Source: Marinobacterium arenosum (GTDB lineage: Bacteria > Pseudomonadota > Gammaproteobacteria > Pseudomonadales > Balneatricaceae). Taken from it: a stretch of DNA of 64,000 bases. Positions within the stretch are counted from its first letter, which is position 1. Each line of letters starts with the position of its first letter. This document shows, in pieces, positions 7,172 through 16,473 of the stretch. The stretch is from the NCBI RefSeq assembly GCF_019795155.1, contig NZ_JAILYN010000002.1:62001-126000 (forward strand), given 5' to 3'. Made by a program: the position numbers and the translations under genes. The notes under the pieces were generated by a model, which worked only from the letters and a program-made list of their open reading frames with translations, had not been told where the DNA came from and did not search any database.

Positions 7172-7376
7172 ACGGGATCGCTCACATAGTCCGCCTAAAC
7201 ACGGGACCGCCACCGGCACCCGAAACGAAAACCTAAGAATCAGCCGATTTTACAGAAAACATGGCTCTATAGCCGATAGCTGACAAGCCCTATTCTACAC
7301 CCATCGAAAGAACAGCCGATCAAGTCGCTATGCAAGTCTATAGCCCTCTTTCCTCGGCGCAACCGGAGTACGACGT

Positions 7377-8024
7377 ATGAGCGAGCATCAAGGCATCTGG
7401 GATACGGCAACTGCCGAGTGGTACATAGAGCAGTGGGGCGACATCCCGCTGCATCGGGCGATTCCCGGGATATGCGAGCTGCGCGATGGCGATGCCGTGC
7501 TGGATATAGGTTGCGGCAGCGGATCTGCAGTACGGGCCATCGCCGGGCAAATGTCTTTCGGGCACGTGATCGGCATAGACCCGACACCACGGATGATCGA
7601 GATCGCCCGGGCGGACAACCAGCGGAGCAAATTCCGCGTGCCGGTCCTGTTTGACCAAGCCGGCGCCGAGCAGATCCCCGCCGAAGACGCGAGCATCGAT
7701 CTGGCGATCGCCGTCAATACCCTGCACCACTGGCAGGATGTGGAGGCAGGGCTCGAGGAGGTGCTGCGGGTGCTGAAGCCGACAGGCCGGTTTATTTCCG
7801 TCGACGATCTATGGGACGAGCAACCCGTAGCGATGACGGCACCGCCCGGCAGTGCTGCTCAGCAGGAACCTGATCTGGATCACCACCATGGCCTAAAGAG
7901 CGTCCCAGCCATTGTCGCCAGGCTGTCCGCAGCCGGTTTCGATCGGGTGGAGAGTGGCGAATACCGTAGTGGGGATATCGCGGTGTCGACCGTTACCGCA
8001 TTCAAATCAACTGCCAACACTTAA
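7377..8024 (+). CDS. Class I SAM-dependent methyltransferase
   Basis: 215 residues with the Rossmann-like fold of class I methyltransferases. Motif I is VLDIGCGSGSAVRAIA (near residues 41-56), then the acidic IGIDPTP turn binding the SAM ribose, DLAIAVNTLHHW (motif IV) and EEVLRVLKPTGRFISVDD (motif V/VI). The substrate is unknown; UbiE/ArsM-like small-molecule methyltransferases share this layout. GGAG eight bases before the ATG supports the start. It ends 15 bp before the next gene on the same strand, with which it probably forms an operon, and is divergent from the AraC regulator. Confidence 0.88.
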   Translation: MSEHQGIWDTATAEWYIEQWGDIPLHRAIPGICELRDGDAVLDIGCGSGSAVRAIAGQMSFGHVIGIDPTPRMIEIARADNQRSKFRVPVLFDQAGAEQIPAEDASIDLAIAVNTLHHWQDVEAGLEEVLRVLKPTGRFISVDDLWDEQPVAMTAPPGSAAQQEPDLDHHHGLKSVPAIVARLSAAGFDRVESGEYRSGDIAVSTVTAFKSTANT

Positions 8025-8039
8025 CCTTGGGAGCAGACC

Positions 8040-8447
8040 ATGAATTTCACACTGGCACTGATGGGGCTGGCCATTTACATGCTGATCTGGGAAAAACTGC
8101 CCGACTGGGGCACCTGGTTTAACGCGATTATCGCCCGGCTACCGGGCCCGCTGGCCTATCTGTACGAGGCCTGGCGCTGCCCCTACTGCTTCGGCTTCTG
8201 GATCGCCCTGGCGCTGCATGCAGTGACCGGCATCCAGACCATCCCGGCACTGGCGGAGATGCCGCACCACCTGGGCGCGGCCGGTCCGTTTTTCGGCTGG
8301 TTTCTGGATGCGTTGGCCACCGCCGTGCTGATCACCTTCGGCAAGCTCAGCTTTAGTGCGATCGCGGTACCCGCCATTAAAGGCCATCAGATGACGCAGG
8401 AGTTCCGAAAGGCAAAGCAAGCGGCGCAGCCGGCGACTGCCGAGTAG
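8040..8447 (+). CDS. DUF1360-like small membrane protein
   Basis: 135 residues with about three hydrophobic segments (residues 1-18, about 50-70 and 80-105). It carries the motif CPYCFGFW (C47, C50), typical of DUF1360-type inner membrane proteins, whose function is unknown. The C-terminal tail is cytoplasmic, charged and Ala/Gln-rich. GGGAGCA ahead of the ATG is a good ribosome binding site. It probably shares a transcript with the methyltransferase 15 bp upstream. Confidence 0.72.
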   Translation: MNFTLALMGLAIYMLIWEKLPDWGTWFNAIIARLPGPLAYLYEAWRCPYCFGFWIALALHAVTGIQTIPALAEMPHHLGAAGPFFGWFLDALATAVLITFGKLSFSAIAVPAIKGHQMTQEFRKAKQAAQPATAE

Positions 8448-8500
8448 CGCCAATACCCCCTCGACAACCAGGTGGTGGAGCTCATGGGACGGGTCGAGGA

Positions 8501-8565
8501 TTAGAGGGAAACATCTACATCTGGTGAACAAGCGTGCGTGGGCACAAAAAACGTGCCCACCCTAC
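8501..8565 (+). repeat. 65-bp palindromic intergenic element, copy B
   Basis: Same element as at 5517-5581 but on the plus strand: TTAGAGGGAAACATCTACAT, linker CTGGTGAACAAGCGT, then GCGTGGGCAC-AAAAAA-CGTGCCCAC and CCTAC. It lies about 50 bp after the DUF1360-like gene and could end that transcript. Confidence 0.85.
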
Positions 8566-8567
8566 AG

Positions 8568-8830
8568 GGAAAACCCTCGTAGCAGCGGGCTCTGACCGCG
8601 ACCGGGTTGGTGTATTATCCGCGGGTGCCGCCCCGGAGCGGGCTGCTACAACGCACCGTCCCTGTAGGAGTGAAGCCGGCCGGGTAGGTTTATCCGCAAC
8701 CGACAGGTCCCGTCGACGCTATGACCGGGCGTCCACGGAGCAGGCTGCTACAAAGCACGGCCCCGTAGCTGCGGGCTTGGTATGCCCTTTGGGTACTGAC
8801 CGCGGCCGGGCTTGCGCAGGCCGATCGAGC
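8568..8830. repeat. Mosaic of REP-like repeat fragments
   Basis: The stretch holds fragments of two repeat families: GTAGCAGCGGGCTCTGACCG (near 8580), GGAGCGGGCTGCTACAA (8636-8652), TGTAGGAG...CGGCCGGGTAGGTTTATCC (8663-8702), GCAGGCTGCTACAAAGCACG (near 8740) and GCGGGCTTGGTATGCCCTTT (near 8771). No gene is recognisable here. Together with 8501-8565 it fills the 546-bp gap between the DUF1360-like gene and prpD. Confidence 0.75.
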
Positions 8831-8898
8831 TGCGTCTAGCCTGGCACTTAAAGCTTCATCAAAGGGTTCGAAGCTTTCCCGCTAATGCGTGAAAGACC

Positions 8899-8931
8899 TA
8901 AAAAATGCCCCGCAACCACAAGGAGCGGGGC
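8899..8931 (-). terminator. Rho-independent terminator of prpD
   Basis: On the minus strand GCCCCGC, an 11-base loop and GCGGGGC are followed by ATTTTTTA. It lies about 60 bp after the prpD stop codon. Confidence 0.88.
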
Positions 8932-8993
8932 CAAGTATTACACGTGGCGGCCGCTGATAGGTACAGCCGCCGACGCGGTCCAACGGGTTACTG

Positions 8994-10478
8994 CTAGATC
9001 ACGAACAGCTCCATAAACTCGTTTACCGGGGTGGCTTCCAGTTTCGGCTGGTCCTTGCACAGCGCGAAGATCTGCCGACACCTGCCCGCCGGAAAGCGGG
9101 TCGCCAGGTTGGCCTGGAACTTCTGTTCCAGCAGCGGAATCCCCTCGGCGCGGCGGCGCCGGTGGCCGATCGGGTACTCCACCACCACCTCGTCGGTGGC
9201 GCTACCATCCTTGAAGAACACCTGGATGGCGTTGGCGATGGAGCGTTTATCCGGTTCCAGGTACTCGCGGCTGAAGTCCTGGTCATCGACCACCTCCATC
9301 TTGTCACGCAGCTGGTCGATGATCGGATGGGCATCGTGGAATTCGTCTTCGTAGTGCTCGGCGATCAAGGTGCCGAATGCCAGCGGCACGGCGGTCATGT
9401 ACTGCAGGCAGTGGTCCCGGTCGGCCGGGTTGTTCAGCTCGCCCACCTTGGAGATGATGCGGATCGCCGACTCGTGGGTACGGATGACGATCCTGTCGAT
9501 CTGCTCGAGTCGGTCTTTAACCTGCGGGTGCAGTTTCACCGCCGCCTCGGCGGCGGTCTGGGCGTGGAACTCGGCCGGGAAGGAGATCTTGAACAGGATA
9601 TTCTCCATCACGTAGCTGCCATACCGCTGCGAAATGCTGAACTGGCGTTTTTGCGGCGGCTTCAGCTGCTGGTCGGCGTTGGTCTTGCTGAACGACACGT
9701 CGTAAAAGCCCCACTGCTTGGCAGTCAGTACACTGGGGATGCCCATCTCGCCGCGTATCGAGATATCCGCCAGCCGTACCGCACGGGAGGTGGCATCCCC
9801 CGCAGCCCAGGATTTGCGCGAACCGGCATTGGGCGCATGGCGGTAGGTGCGCAGTGCGGAGCCGTCGACCCAGGCCTGTGACAGCGCCGCCATGATGGCC
9901 TCCCGGTCACCACCCATCAGCCGGGTGACCACCGCAGTGGACGCGACCCGCACCAGCAGCACATGGTCGAGACCAACCCGGTTGAACGAGTTTTCCAGCG
10001 CCAGTACGCCTTGAATCTCATGCGCCATGATCATCGCTTCCAGCACCTGACGCATCCGTAGCGGCGGCTTACCCTGTGAGACGCGGACTTGCGACAGATG
10101 ATCGGCCACCGCCAGGATGCCGCCCAGGTTATCGGACGGGTGGCCCCACTCGGCCGCCAGCCAGGTATCGTTGTAATCCAACCAGCGGATGATGCAGCCG
10201 ATGTCCCAGGCCGCCTTGACCGGATCGAGCCGGAACCGGGTGCCCGGCACCCGGGCACCGTTCGGCACCACCGTGCCCTCCACCAGCGGCCCAAGATGCT
10301 TGGTGCAGTCGGGAAAGCGTAGCGCCAGCAGGCCGCAGCCGAGGGTATCGATCAGGCAGTTACGGGCGGTATCCAGCGCCTCGGCGCTATCAATTTTGTA
10401 GTTCAGAACGTAGTCGGCGATCTGCTGGATGACCGGGTCGTAGTCGGGGCGATCGCTTAGATCAAAAGTGGCGGACAT
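8994..10478 (-). CDS. 2-methylcitrate dehydratase PrpD
   Basis: 494 residues of the MmgE/PrpD family, the usual length for PrpD. It dehydrates 2-methylcitrate to 2-methyl-cis-aconitate in the methylcitrate cycle of propionate degradation. Family segments visible are [16 protein letters not shown] near the N-terminus, [45 protein letters not shown] and [22 protein letters not shown] site seven bases before the ATG supports the start. It is on the same strand as, but about 6.6 kb downstream of, the prpB-C-acnD-prpF operon, and follows a TPR and a DUF899 gene. Because AcnD with PrpF can replace PrpD, the two dehydratases may be redundant or serve different stereoisomers or conditions. Confidence 0.93.
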   Translation of the reverse strand: MSATFDLSDRPDYDPVIQQIADYVLNYKIDSAEALDTARNCLIDTLGCGLLALRFPDCTKHLGPLVEGTVVPNGARVPGTRFRLDPVKAAWDIGCIIRWLDYNDTWLAAEWGHPSDNLGGILAVADHLSQVRVSQGKPPLRMRQVLEAMIMAHEIQGVLALENSFNRVGLDHVLLVRVASTAVVTRLMGGDREAIMAALSQAWVDGSALRTYRHAPNAGSRKSWAAGDATSRAVRLADISIRGEMGIPSVLTAKQWGFYDVSFSKTNADQQLKPPQKRQFSISQRYGSYVMENILFKISFPAEFHAQTAAEAAVKLHPQVKDRLEQIDRIVIRTHESAIRIISKVGELNNPADRDHCLQYMTAVPLAFGTLIAEHYEDEFHDAHPIIDQLRDKMEVVDDQDFSREYLEPDKRSIANAIQVFFKDGSATDEVVVEYPIGHRRRRAEGIPLLEQKFQANLATRFPAGRCRQIFALCKDQPKLEATPVNEFMELFVI

Positions 10479-10502
10479 CTTCTTGCCTCCAACATGGGTC
10501 GG

Positions 10503-10589
10503 CTACAAGAAATATAGCTCCACCAAGCCCTTCACACTCATCGAGACCTGTTTGTGGCCCCATGCCGACAGTTGGTTGGTGAAATCCAT
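10503..10589 (-). other. Possible 28-codon ORF with a strong ribosome binding site
   Basis: The frame reads MDFTNQLSAWGHKQVSMSVK and continues to ELYFL. Its ATG follows AAGGAG at good spacing, and that AAGGAG is the end of the DUF899 coding sequence. It may be a real micro-protein, a leader peptide for prpD, or a truncated remnant. No family is recognised. Confidence 0.25.
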
Positions 10590-10591
10590 GG

Positions 10592-11281
10592 CTACTCCTT
10601 GCTCAGATAGTTCTGTTCCAGGAATTCCGACCTGAACGTTTGCGGCGGCGTCGGGATGTCGGGTCTTCCCGCAGGCGTAAAGTCCATAAGATTCCAGTAC
10701 GGCCAAACGGTATCGAGGTGATTCATCGACATTTCAGTGCCCCAGAAATGAAAGATTTTGCCGTCCCGCTTTCTGAATACGTGCATAACCGGCCACTGCA
10801 TATCATCCGTATCGCCCTGACATCGGTAATCGGCCTGATAGCTAGAGCCTGCCCCGGACACCAACGTAATCTGCGACCAGCCTCGCTGCCTGGCCCAGGC
10901 GTTGATGCGCTCGGCCGGAGCTTTGGCGATCGCGACGAACGAGGCGTGTCGCGTCACCTGATACCAGGTTCGATCAAACCCATCGACCAGCGACGTACAG
11001 GAGGGACAGGGCTTGTCCCAACCCGGACCGAACATGAATGAGTAAAGCAGCAGCGTGTCTTTATCTTCAAACAGCTCGGAGAATTTAACGCTCTGCCCTA
11101 CTTTGCCATCGTTGGCCCACTGAAATAGGTAGTCCTCTTTCAACTGCCCGCCGAGAGGAAGGTTGCGACGTTTTTCCGCCACTGCGCGGACTTTCTCTAC
11201 CAGTTCTTGTTCCTCCTTGAGCAAGGAATCCCGCGCCTCGCGATATTCCCGACTTTCGTTTGGATAGCGTATTTCGCTCAT
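10592..11281 (-). CDS. DUF899 family thioredoxin-like protein
   Basis: 229 residues. The central motif GPGWDKPCPSCTSLVDGFD holds a CPSC pair in the position of the thioredoxin active site. It is followed by FVAIAKAPAERINAWARQRGW and VMHVFRKRDGKIFHFWGTE, all typical of DUF899 proteins, which have a thioredoxin fold and are of uncertain function. There is no signal peptide, so it is cytoplasmic. It starts 18 bp after the TPR gene and ends about 110 bp before prpD on the same strand, so the three may be co-transcribed. Confidence 0.85.
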   Translation of the reverse strand: MSEIRYPNESREYREARDSLLKEEQELVEKVRAVAEKRRNLPLGGQLKEDYLFQWANDGKVGQSVKFSELFEDKDTLLLYSFMFGPGWDKPCPSCTSLVDGFDRTWYQVTRHASFVAIAKAPAERINAWARQRGWSQITLVSGAGSSYQADYRCQGDTDDMQWPVMHVFRKRDGKIFHFWGTEMSMNHLDTVWPYWNLMDFTPAGRPDIPTPPQTFRSEFLEQNYLSKE

Positions 11282-11299
11282 CTGCTGATCCCCCGTAGA

Positions 11300-12628
11300 C
11301 TAAGCACCGTCGACACCGTTTCTGGCCCGGGACAGGAAATTGCGGTTGACCCAGCTGTGCGGCTTCAACGCCAGCCGTTCGTTGGCCAGCGCTTCTGCCA
11401 GGTCGGTTAAACCACCGCGCAATGCCGCTTCGGTCAGCGTCCAGTCGATCACGTCCCGTTGGGCGTGGCTGCCGCCAAAACTGTTAACGATAAATCGGGC
11501 GCCGTGCAGACGTTCGGCGGCTTCTTGATAGTCGCCACACCAAAAGGCGGAAAATCCCTCCACCAGTGGCAGGCCGATCTCCCATGCCCAACGCACTACC
11601 TCCGGCGCCTGGTTGGACGGCGCCTGATAGGCGGTCCGAATCCGTTCCACATCCCGGTCCCGGCCGGCCCCCAGATAGGCCATCACCGCATGCCAGTCAT
11701 TGAACGGATAGAGCTTGCCGTCGGCATGGCGGTCCCAGGTGTCGGCCAGCTCCTGCCAGCGGTCGGACAGATCCCGACCGGATAGCGCCAGACGCCACAG
11801 CAACGCGGAGGCATCGACCATGTCGAGTGCCACCACGCTGCGCTCTTCGCGGACCGGCCCGTCATACAGCGCCAGCGCCCGGTCGATCTGACCCAGATCC
11901 AGGTGGTAGAGCGCCAGGTGCCACCAATTGTGCACTTTGAAAAAGTTGTCCTCGCCCGACCAGTAAGGCTCTCGGCTGTTCATCCAGCCGATACCGTCTT
12001 CCGCCCGGCCCTGCATCTCCATCACGTGAGCGACCGCATGGTGGCCCCAGCAATCAAGCGGCTGCATCTCCACGGCCTGGCGCCCCCGCTCCTCGGCGCG
12101 GGCGTAATTACCGGTTTCCTCCAGCCCGAAGGCGTACATGCCAAGCAGAATCGAGTAGCCCGGTATTTCAGCAGACCATGCCGGCAGTACACGGGCAATA
12201 CGATCGCGCAGATCACGTGCGTTCGCGCGATAAAAGTCCATCAGGTGGCCGCACTGCAAGCCGATCAGATCCAGCGGATAGCTGATGTTATGACGATCCA
12301 ATGCCACGGCTGCTTTGTTCCAATTTCCCCGCAGCATCAGGTCGAGTGCTACAAGATGGGAGGCTTCACGCTCATTGAGTGTCAGCGCTTTCGCCGTATC
12401 GACAAATGAGCGAGCCGCCAGGGTTGCATCAGGCTCTGTGGCCACCGCGTAGAGGTACGCTTTCAGGATATGGGCCATGACAAAGTCTGGCGCCTGTTCG
12501 ATCGCACGGTCCAGCAGTGCGACCGGATCACCACGGTACAGATTGAAGGCTGTGACGGCCTGCTCATACAGCTCGACCGCCGCCGGCGTAGCGCCCGACA
12601 GTTGGTTGCCCTGTTGATCGGATACCAT
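11300..12628 (-). CDS. TPR (TTC38-like) repeat protein
   Basis: 442 residues of helical repeats without signal peptide or membrane segments. The segments LYEQAVTAFNLYRGDP, MAHILKAYLYAVATEPDATL, DCWGHHAVAHVMEMQGR and FKVHNWWHLALYHLDLGQ resemble the TTC38 family of tetratricopeptide repeat proteins; the NWWHLAL motif is characteristic. These act as protein-binding scaffolds; the partner is unknown. It is first in a probable TPR-DUF899-prpD transcript on the minus strand. The start at 12628 is reasonable but lacks a strong ribosome binding site. Confidence 0.8.
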   Translation of the reverse strand: MVSDQQGNQLSGATPAAVELYEQAVTAFNLYRGDPVALLDRAIEQAPDFVMAHILKAYLYAVATEPDATLAARSFVDTAKALTLNEREASHLVALDLMLRGNWNKAAVALDRHNISYPLDLIGLQCGHLMDFYRANARDLRDRIARVLPAWSAEIPGYSILLGMYAFGLEETGNYARAEERGRQAVEMQPLDCWGHHAVAHVMEMQGRAEDGIGWMNSREPYWSGEDNFFKVHNWWHLALYHLDLGQIDRALALYDGPVREERSVVALDMVDASALLWRLALSGRDLSDRWQELADTWDRHADGKLYPFNDWHAVMAYLGAGRDRDVERIRTAYQAPSNQAPEVVRWAWEIGLPLVEGFSAFWCGDYQEAAERLHGARFIVNSFGGSHAQRDVIDWTLTEAALRGGLTDLAEALANERLALKPHSWVNRNFLSRARNGVDGA

Positions 12629-12989
12629 AGCCGAACCCTCTCGTCGTGAGATTACTCAACCAAGCGACGGCAGAACATCGAACGGCGGGCCGCATCGCTT
12701 AACGATTAGTTTAGGTTGATCAGGGACAAGCGGTGGCTACCTGTGCCTTATGATGCGCAGGGAATATTGGCGATATCGCCATGCTGGCGCTGGCAACTGA
12801 TGACTATCTCTATAGACCCGGCTTGGAAACCGAATACAGCATTCACTCCCCCATCGAGCGCCGATCCGCCTTACGCCAAGCGCCAGAGGTTTGCCGATAA
12901 ACAAGTGCGGTGTAAGATTCAGGGCGCGACCTCTAAATGCGGCAAGCGATAACGAACAATATTAAAAGTATGTTCATAAGGATTCCGGG
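12629..12989. other. 361-bp spacer between divergent genes
   Basis: This spacer must hold the promoters of the TPR gene (leftward) and the diguanylate cyclase gene (rightward). AAGGATTCCGGG precedes the rightward ATG at 12990. A 78-codon plus-strand frame inside has no recognisable features. I see no repeat or clear operator. Confidence 0.5.
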
Positions 12990-14678
12990 ATGGTTGTTTC
13001 ACCGCGTTTAGGCTGGCTGCTTTTCGGTTTCTGGCTACTCGGCTTTGCATCCCTGCTTCATGCCGAGCCGACCGTCACCCTAGGGAACGAAGATCAGCAT
13101 GTCGTCGCCGATAAGGCTCTCTGGCACCCTCTCGCCGGTCCGGCGGATGACTTTTCCTACGCCTCGCTGTCGCAGCTCTTCGCACAATCCGGTCCGGCGG
13201 TGGGCACGCTGCTGGGCAATCGCGGGCCGGTGATGGCCCGGCTCAGACTGGAAAACGACAGCCTGCCACAGGTCCGCTGGTATCTGGTATTCAACGCCAA
13301 CTTTATCGATAAAGGGGTGGCCTACTGGCAGCCCGATGATGGCTCGCCGGTGCGCCTGGCGGAGTTCTCCCAACTGGCCGATCAGGTGACGCCCCACCTG
13401 CTCCACTATCAGGCAATCAACCTGCCCCTTCAGGCCTCAACGCAGGGTACCCTGTTGCTGTATGTCGAGGCGAAGCAATACGCCTACCCGTTCTCACTTA
13501 AACTGCTGAATGAGACCGCGTTCAACCGCTACCAATTTGAGATCAATAGCAGCAGTCTGATCGCTATTGCGGTGATGCTGACACTGGCGGCGATCGCCCT
13601 GATGCTGTATCTGCGCACCCACTACCCGGTCACCCTGGCCTGTGCCGGTTATATCGGCCTGCATGGCATCGGCTGGGCAGCGGCGGCAGGCCTGTTCAAT
13701 GACAGCCTGCGCCTGACAGGTTTCAATGCCGCCTACGGCGGCATGCTGATGTTCCCGTTTGCCATCGCCTGCGCCAGCCAGTTTACCCGGTTACTGTTTG
13801 GCTGCCCGCGGAAATACCGGCGCCTGTCCCGCTTCCTGAATGGGCTCGCCGCCTGCTGCCTGCTGCTGGGGTGCCTGTTGCCGTGGCTACCATTCTGGCA
13901 GGCCTTCCTGGTCTCCCACCTGATCGCCACCGTCTGGATTGTGACCACCCTGTCGATCGGTTTCTCTATGCTGCGGCGAGAAGGCTTCATTGCCCGCTAT
14001 TACTTGATCGGCAATATTATCTATGCAGGCTCGCTGGTGTTCTACATGCTCAGCCATGCCTATACGGGCACCATCACCGTATCACCGGAACTCGTCGTAC
14101 TGGCAGCCCTGGCTGTCGACTGTCTTTGCATCCTCCTATCACTGGCAGAGTGGCTCAGCCTCCAGAAACGGGAATACCATCGCAGCTACTACCATGCCCG
14201 CATCGACCCGCTGACTCAGGTCGGTAACCGGTATGCCTATAACGAGCGACAGCATCAGCTGAAACAGCATAGCCTGCTGGTCTTCCTCGATCTTGATGGC
14301 ATGAAGATGGTTAACGACAGGCACGGACATGATCAGGGCGACATGATGCTGCAGACGGTAGCCCGGCTGATGCAGGAGACGCTCGATGATCAAGGCGAAA
14401 TCTTTCGGACCGGGGGCGATGAATTTATCTGGCTGATCGATGCGGACCAGCCATCACAGATCAAGTACTTTACCGCCACTGTCGCCGACCGCATTGCCAA
14501 CATCGAGCAGCAACTGAAGCAAACAGGCTGGCCGGAAATCGGCATCAGCTTCGGCCTTGCCAGCAGCGACGAAACCGACTCGATCTCCCATTGCATGGCG
14601 TTGGCCGACCAGCGCATGTACGAAAACAAGCAAAGCAAAACCCACTTAAAGCAGGCGGTATTGCTGCCCACAAGCTAA
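12990..14678 (+). CDS. 7TMR-DISM membrane-bound diguanylate cyclase
   Basis: 562 residues. Signal peptide 1-25, a periplasmic 7TMR-DISM extracellular beta-sandwich sensor domain (about 35-165), seven membrane segments (about 185-395) and a cytoplasmic GGDEF domain (about 405-555). The active site RTGGDEFIWLID is intact, as are DPLTQVGNR and FLDLDGMKMVNDRHGHDQGD, so it should make cyclic di-GMP from two GTP. The usual RxxD product-inhibition site before GGDEF is absent (the residues there are DDQG). The gene is alone, divergent from the TPR gene. Its extracellular ligand is unknown; DISM domains often bind carbohydrates or other small molecules. Confidence 0.92.
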   Translation: MVVSPRLGWLLFGFWLLGFASLLHAEPTVTLGNEDQHVVADKALWHPLAGPADDFSYASLSQLFAQSGPAVGTLLGNRGPVMARLRLENDSLPQVRWYLVFNANFIDKGVAYWQPDDGSPVRLAEFSQLADQVTPHLLHYQAINLPLQASTQGTLLLYVEAKQYAYPFSLKLLNETAFNRYQFEINSSSLIAIAVMLTLAAIALMLYLRTHYPVTLACAGYIGLHGIGWAAAAGLFNDSLRLTGFNAAYGGMLMFPFAIACASQFTRLLFGCPRKYRRLSRFLNGLAACCLLLGCLLPWLPFWQAFLVSHLIATVWIVTTLSIGFSMLRREGFIARYYLIGNIIYAGSLVFYMLSHAYTGTITVSPELVVLAALAVDCLCILLSLAEWLSLQKREYHRSYYHARIDPLTQVGNRYAYNERQHQLKQHSLLVFLDLDGMKMVNDRHGHDQGDMMLQTVARLMQETLDDQGEIFRTGGDEFIWLIDADQPSQIKYFTATVADRIANIEQQLKQTGWPEIGISFGLASSDETDSISHCMALADQRMYENKQSKTHLKQAVLLPTS

Positions 14679-14789
14679 ATGAGGTGTGGCGGTATTTACT
14701 TAACACCTTATATCAAGCGGCCAAATCAGATGCGCAGAAGTTGTTACCTATAATCGGACCTGACACTTTCTCGCCCATCGAAATTCTTT

Positions 14790-15287
14790 TTATGCCTTGG
14801 GTAATTTTTTCAGCGTCGTCGGCACAATAATTTTATGAACGGGTGCGACGAAAAACATATATACCTTACCTAACATATTTTTCACATGCACCACGGTACT
14901 CGCATGAACAGTTGCGATATCCCCTTCCGGTTCGATATAAAATGATACTCTCACATCCAAGTGTTTGTCTTTATCTTCAAGGATTACCTCTTGGTTCGAG
15001 TTGGCATAAACCGTGAAAATACCCACTCGGTCGCCAACCTTGTAGTCGCAACTCGGCTTATTGAAGTCTATATCTGACATGTGCCCCAAGTTCTTCAAAC
15101 CCAGTTTGGAGACAATCTTGTTGCGCATGGACATGAGCCAGTTGACCCACCCGGGTGTTTCTCTAACGATCACGAAATACACATCAAGTGCAGACTGGTT
15201 GTCATAACGAATCTTCGTTGAATGACTGTCATAAAAATAAGCTCCTTTCATAAGAGTCCATACTTCAGAGCTACCCGGGATACTCAT
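14790..15287 (-). CDS. DUF2867 family protein
   Basis: 165 residues. The layout GAYFYDSHSTKI, DVYFVIVRETPGWVNWLM, VGDRVGIFTVYANSNQEVIL and VRVSFYIEPEGD matches DUF2867, a helix-grip-like domain of unknown function. There is no signal peptide. AAGGAATAGGTA precedes the ATG. Base composition is AT-richer than the flanking core genes, fitting recent acquisition together with the two genes upstream. Confidence 0.78.
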   Translation of the reverse strand: MSIPGSSEVWTLMKGAYFYDSHSTKIRYDNQSALDVYFVIVRETPGWVNWLMSMRNKIVSKLGLKNLGHMSDIDFNKPSCDYKVGDRVGIFTVYANSNQEVILEDKDKHLDVRVSFYIEPEGDIATVHASTVVHVKNMLGKVYMFFVAPVHKIIVPTTLKKLPKA

Positions 15288-15382
15288 TACCTATTCCTTT
15301 TCAAGGCATAACACTGACCGTATTGATTCCGAGTAACGGCGTCCGGTCAAGTGTAATTGTGTCTGACACCTTTTCAGTCAAG

Positions 15383-15805
15383 TTACTTTGACTTTGCTTT
15401 ACCAGCGCTGTTGAGGGCAACCGCAGCCCGAATCAGCGCTTTGAACGCCGCCGCATCGACCTCCTCCCCCTCAACAATATCGATCGCCCGCCGTACCTTG
15501 CATTCCAGACCGGCGTTGAAGAGCTTGGTAGGATCGGGCAGAGAAGCGCCCTTGACGAATGTCAGCTTGATTTTCGACTTGTAGGATTCGCCGGTGCAGA
15601 TGATGCCGGCATGAGACCAGACCGACACACCCGACGGATTACTGGGCTTAAACCACTTGCATTCCTCGATGACCTCCGGCTCCGCCTCTTTGATCAGCGC
15701 GCGCAGTCGGCTCAACATCTCACCGCGCCAGTCGCCAAGATCAGCGATCTTCTGGTCGATCTGCTCGGATGCTGATCGGTCTTCTGAAATATCCGAATGG
15801 CTCAT
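15383..15805 (-). CDS. DUF1801 (YdhG-like) family protein
   Basis: 140 residues. The features are IADLGDWRGEMLSRLRALIK, EVIEECKWFKPSNP, GVSVWSHAGIICTGESYKSK and IKLTFVKGA, followed by a Lys-tailed C-terminus, as in DUF1801/YdhG proteins. The fold is small and alpha/beta, and the function is unknown. GAGGAGG five bases before the ATG gives a firm start. It is on the same strand as the DUF2867 gene, about 95 bp upstream of it. Confidence 0.85.
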   Translation of the reverse strand: MSHSDISEDRSASEQIDQKIADLGDWRGEMLSRLRALIKEAEPEVIEECKWFKPSNPSGVSVWSHAGIICTGESYKSKIKLTFVKGASLPDPTKLFNAGLECKVRRAIDIVEGEEVDAAAFKALIRAAVALNSAGKAKSK

Positions 15806-15966
15806 TTTGACCTCCTCTGTCAGTGGGTTTGGTAAATAGGTTTAACTTTGCGTTAAGGGGCGCAGGCACGCAAGAAAAAAGTATCTTCATTGCACCTTAA
15901 ACACCAAGTCCAACACAATGAAAAATACCACACGTGCCACCTCTCTGAAACGTTCTGTTATTATAT

Positions 15967-16413
15967 TTAAATCCACCGTCGCACTTTACGGCAGTATTTT
16001 TCATAATCTTGACCAAATTTTCTGCGCATCATTTGCTCTTCGAACGCTATATACCATCTGTCAGTTAAGAAAACAAATACGACTGTAAGTAAAAAGGATG
16101 AAATCGCTGCCCCCATAAGCACAGAAAAACCTAGCATTGCGATAGCAAAGCCAAGATACATGGGATTTCGGGTGTATTTGTATACCCCTTCAGTTACCAG
16201 CACGGTTGGTTCATCGAACGTCATGATATTAGCGTTTAACTTCTTAAATAGTCGTTTACCAGCTGTGGCCAGTAAAAGTCCAACACCAATAACAGGCAAT
16301 CCCACTAGGTTGTATGGGTAATGAATTTGATGGGGTGAGCCAACTCCCCAGCATATTAATCCCATACCAATCACAAAAATCAAAAATAGAATAGGCGGTA
16401 ATAGTTTTTTCAT
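15967..16413 (-). CDS. Isoprenylcysteine carboxyl methyltransferase-like membrane protein
   Basis: 148 residues, four predicted membrane segments, and the C-terminal ICMT/PEMT-type SAM-binding region: VTEGVYKYTRNPMYLGFAI, then an Glu-rich end EEQMMRRKFGQDYEKYCRKV. The RNPMYLG and YxxYxxxVRRW elements are diagnostic of this methyltransferase family. The bacterial substrates are mostly unknown; phospholipid or small-molecule methylation is likely. It is AT-rich compared with its neighbours. A remnant of a Crp/Fnr gene lies just upstream. Confidence 0.88.
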   Translation of the reverse strand: MKKLLPPILFLIFVIGMGLICWGVGSPHQIHYPYNLVGLPVIGVGLLLATAGKRLFKKLNANIMTFDEPTVLVTEGVYKYTRNPMYLGFAIAMLGFSVLMGAAISSFLLTVVFVFLTDRWYIAFEEQMMRRKFGQDYEKYCRKVRRWI

Positions 16414-16473
16414 GTCGACACTCCTCTAAAACGGTACTCGATCATATACAAACCGTATTACCGCCACCTTAAC

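Noticed and set aside
8850-8885. TTCGAA-containing stretch resembling a tRNA T arm
   Set aside because: No acceptor, D or anticodon arms can be formed around it.
12716-12952. Plus-strand 78-codon frame between the TPR gene and the diguanylate cyclase
   Set aside because: There is no ribosome binding site, no domain and a mixed composition; it lies in promoter DNA.
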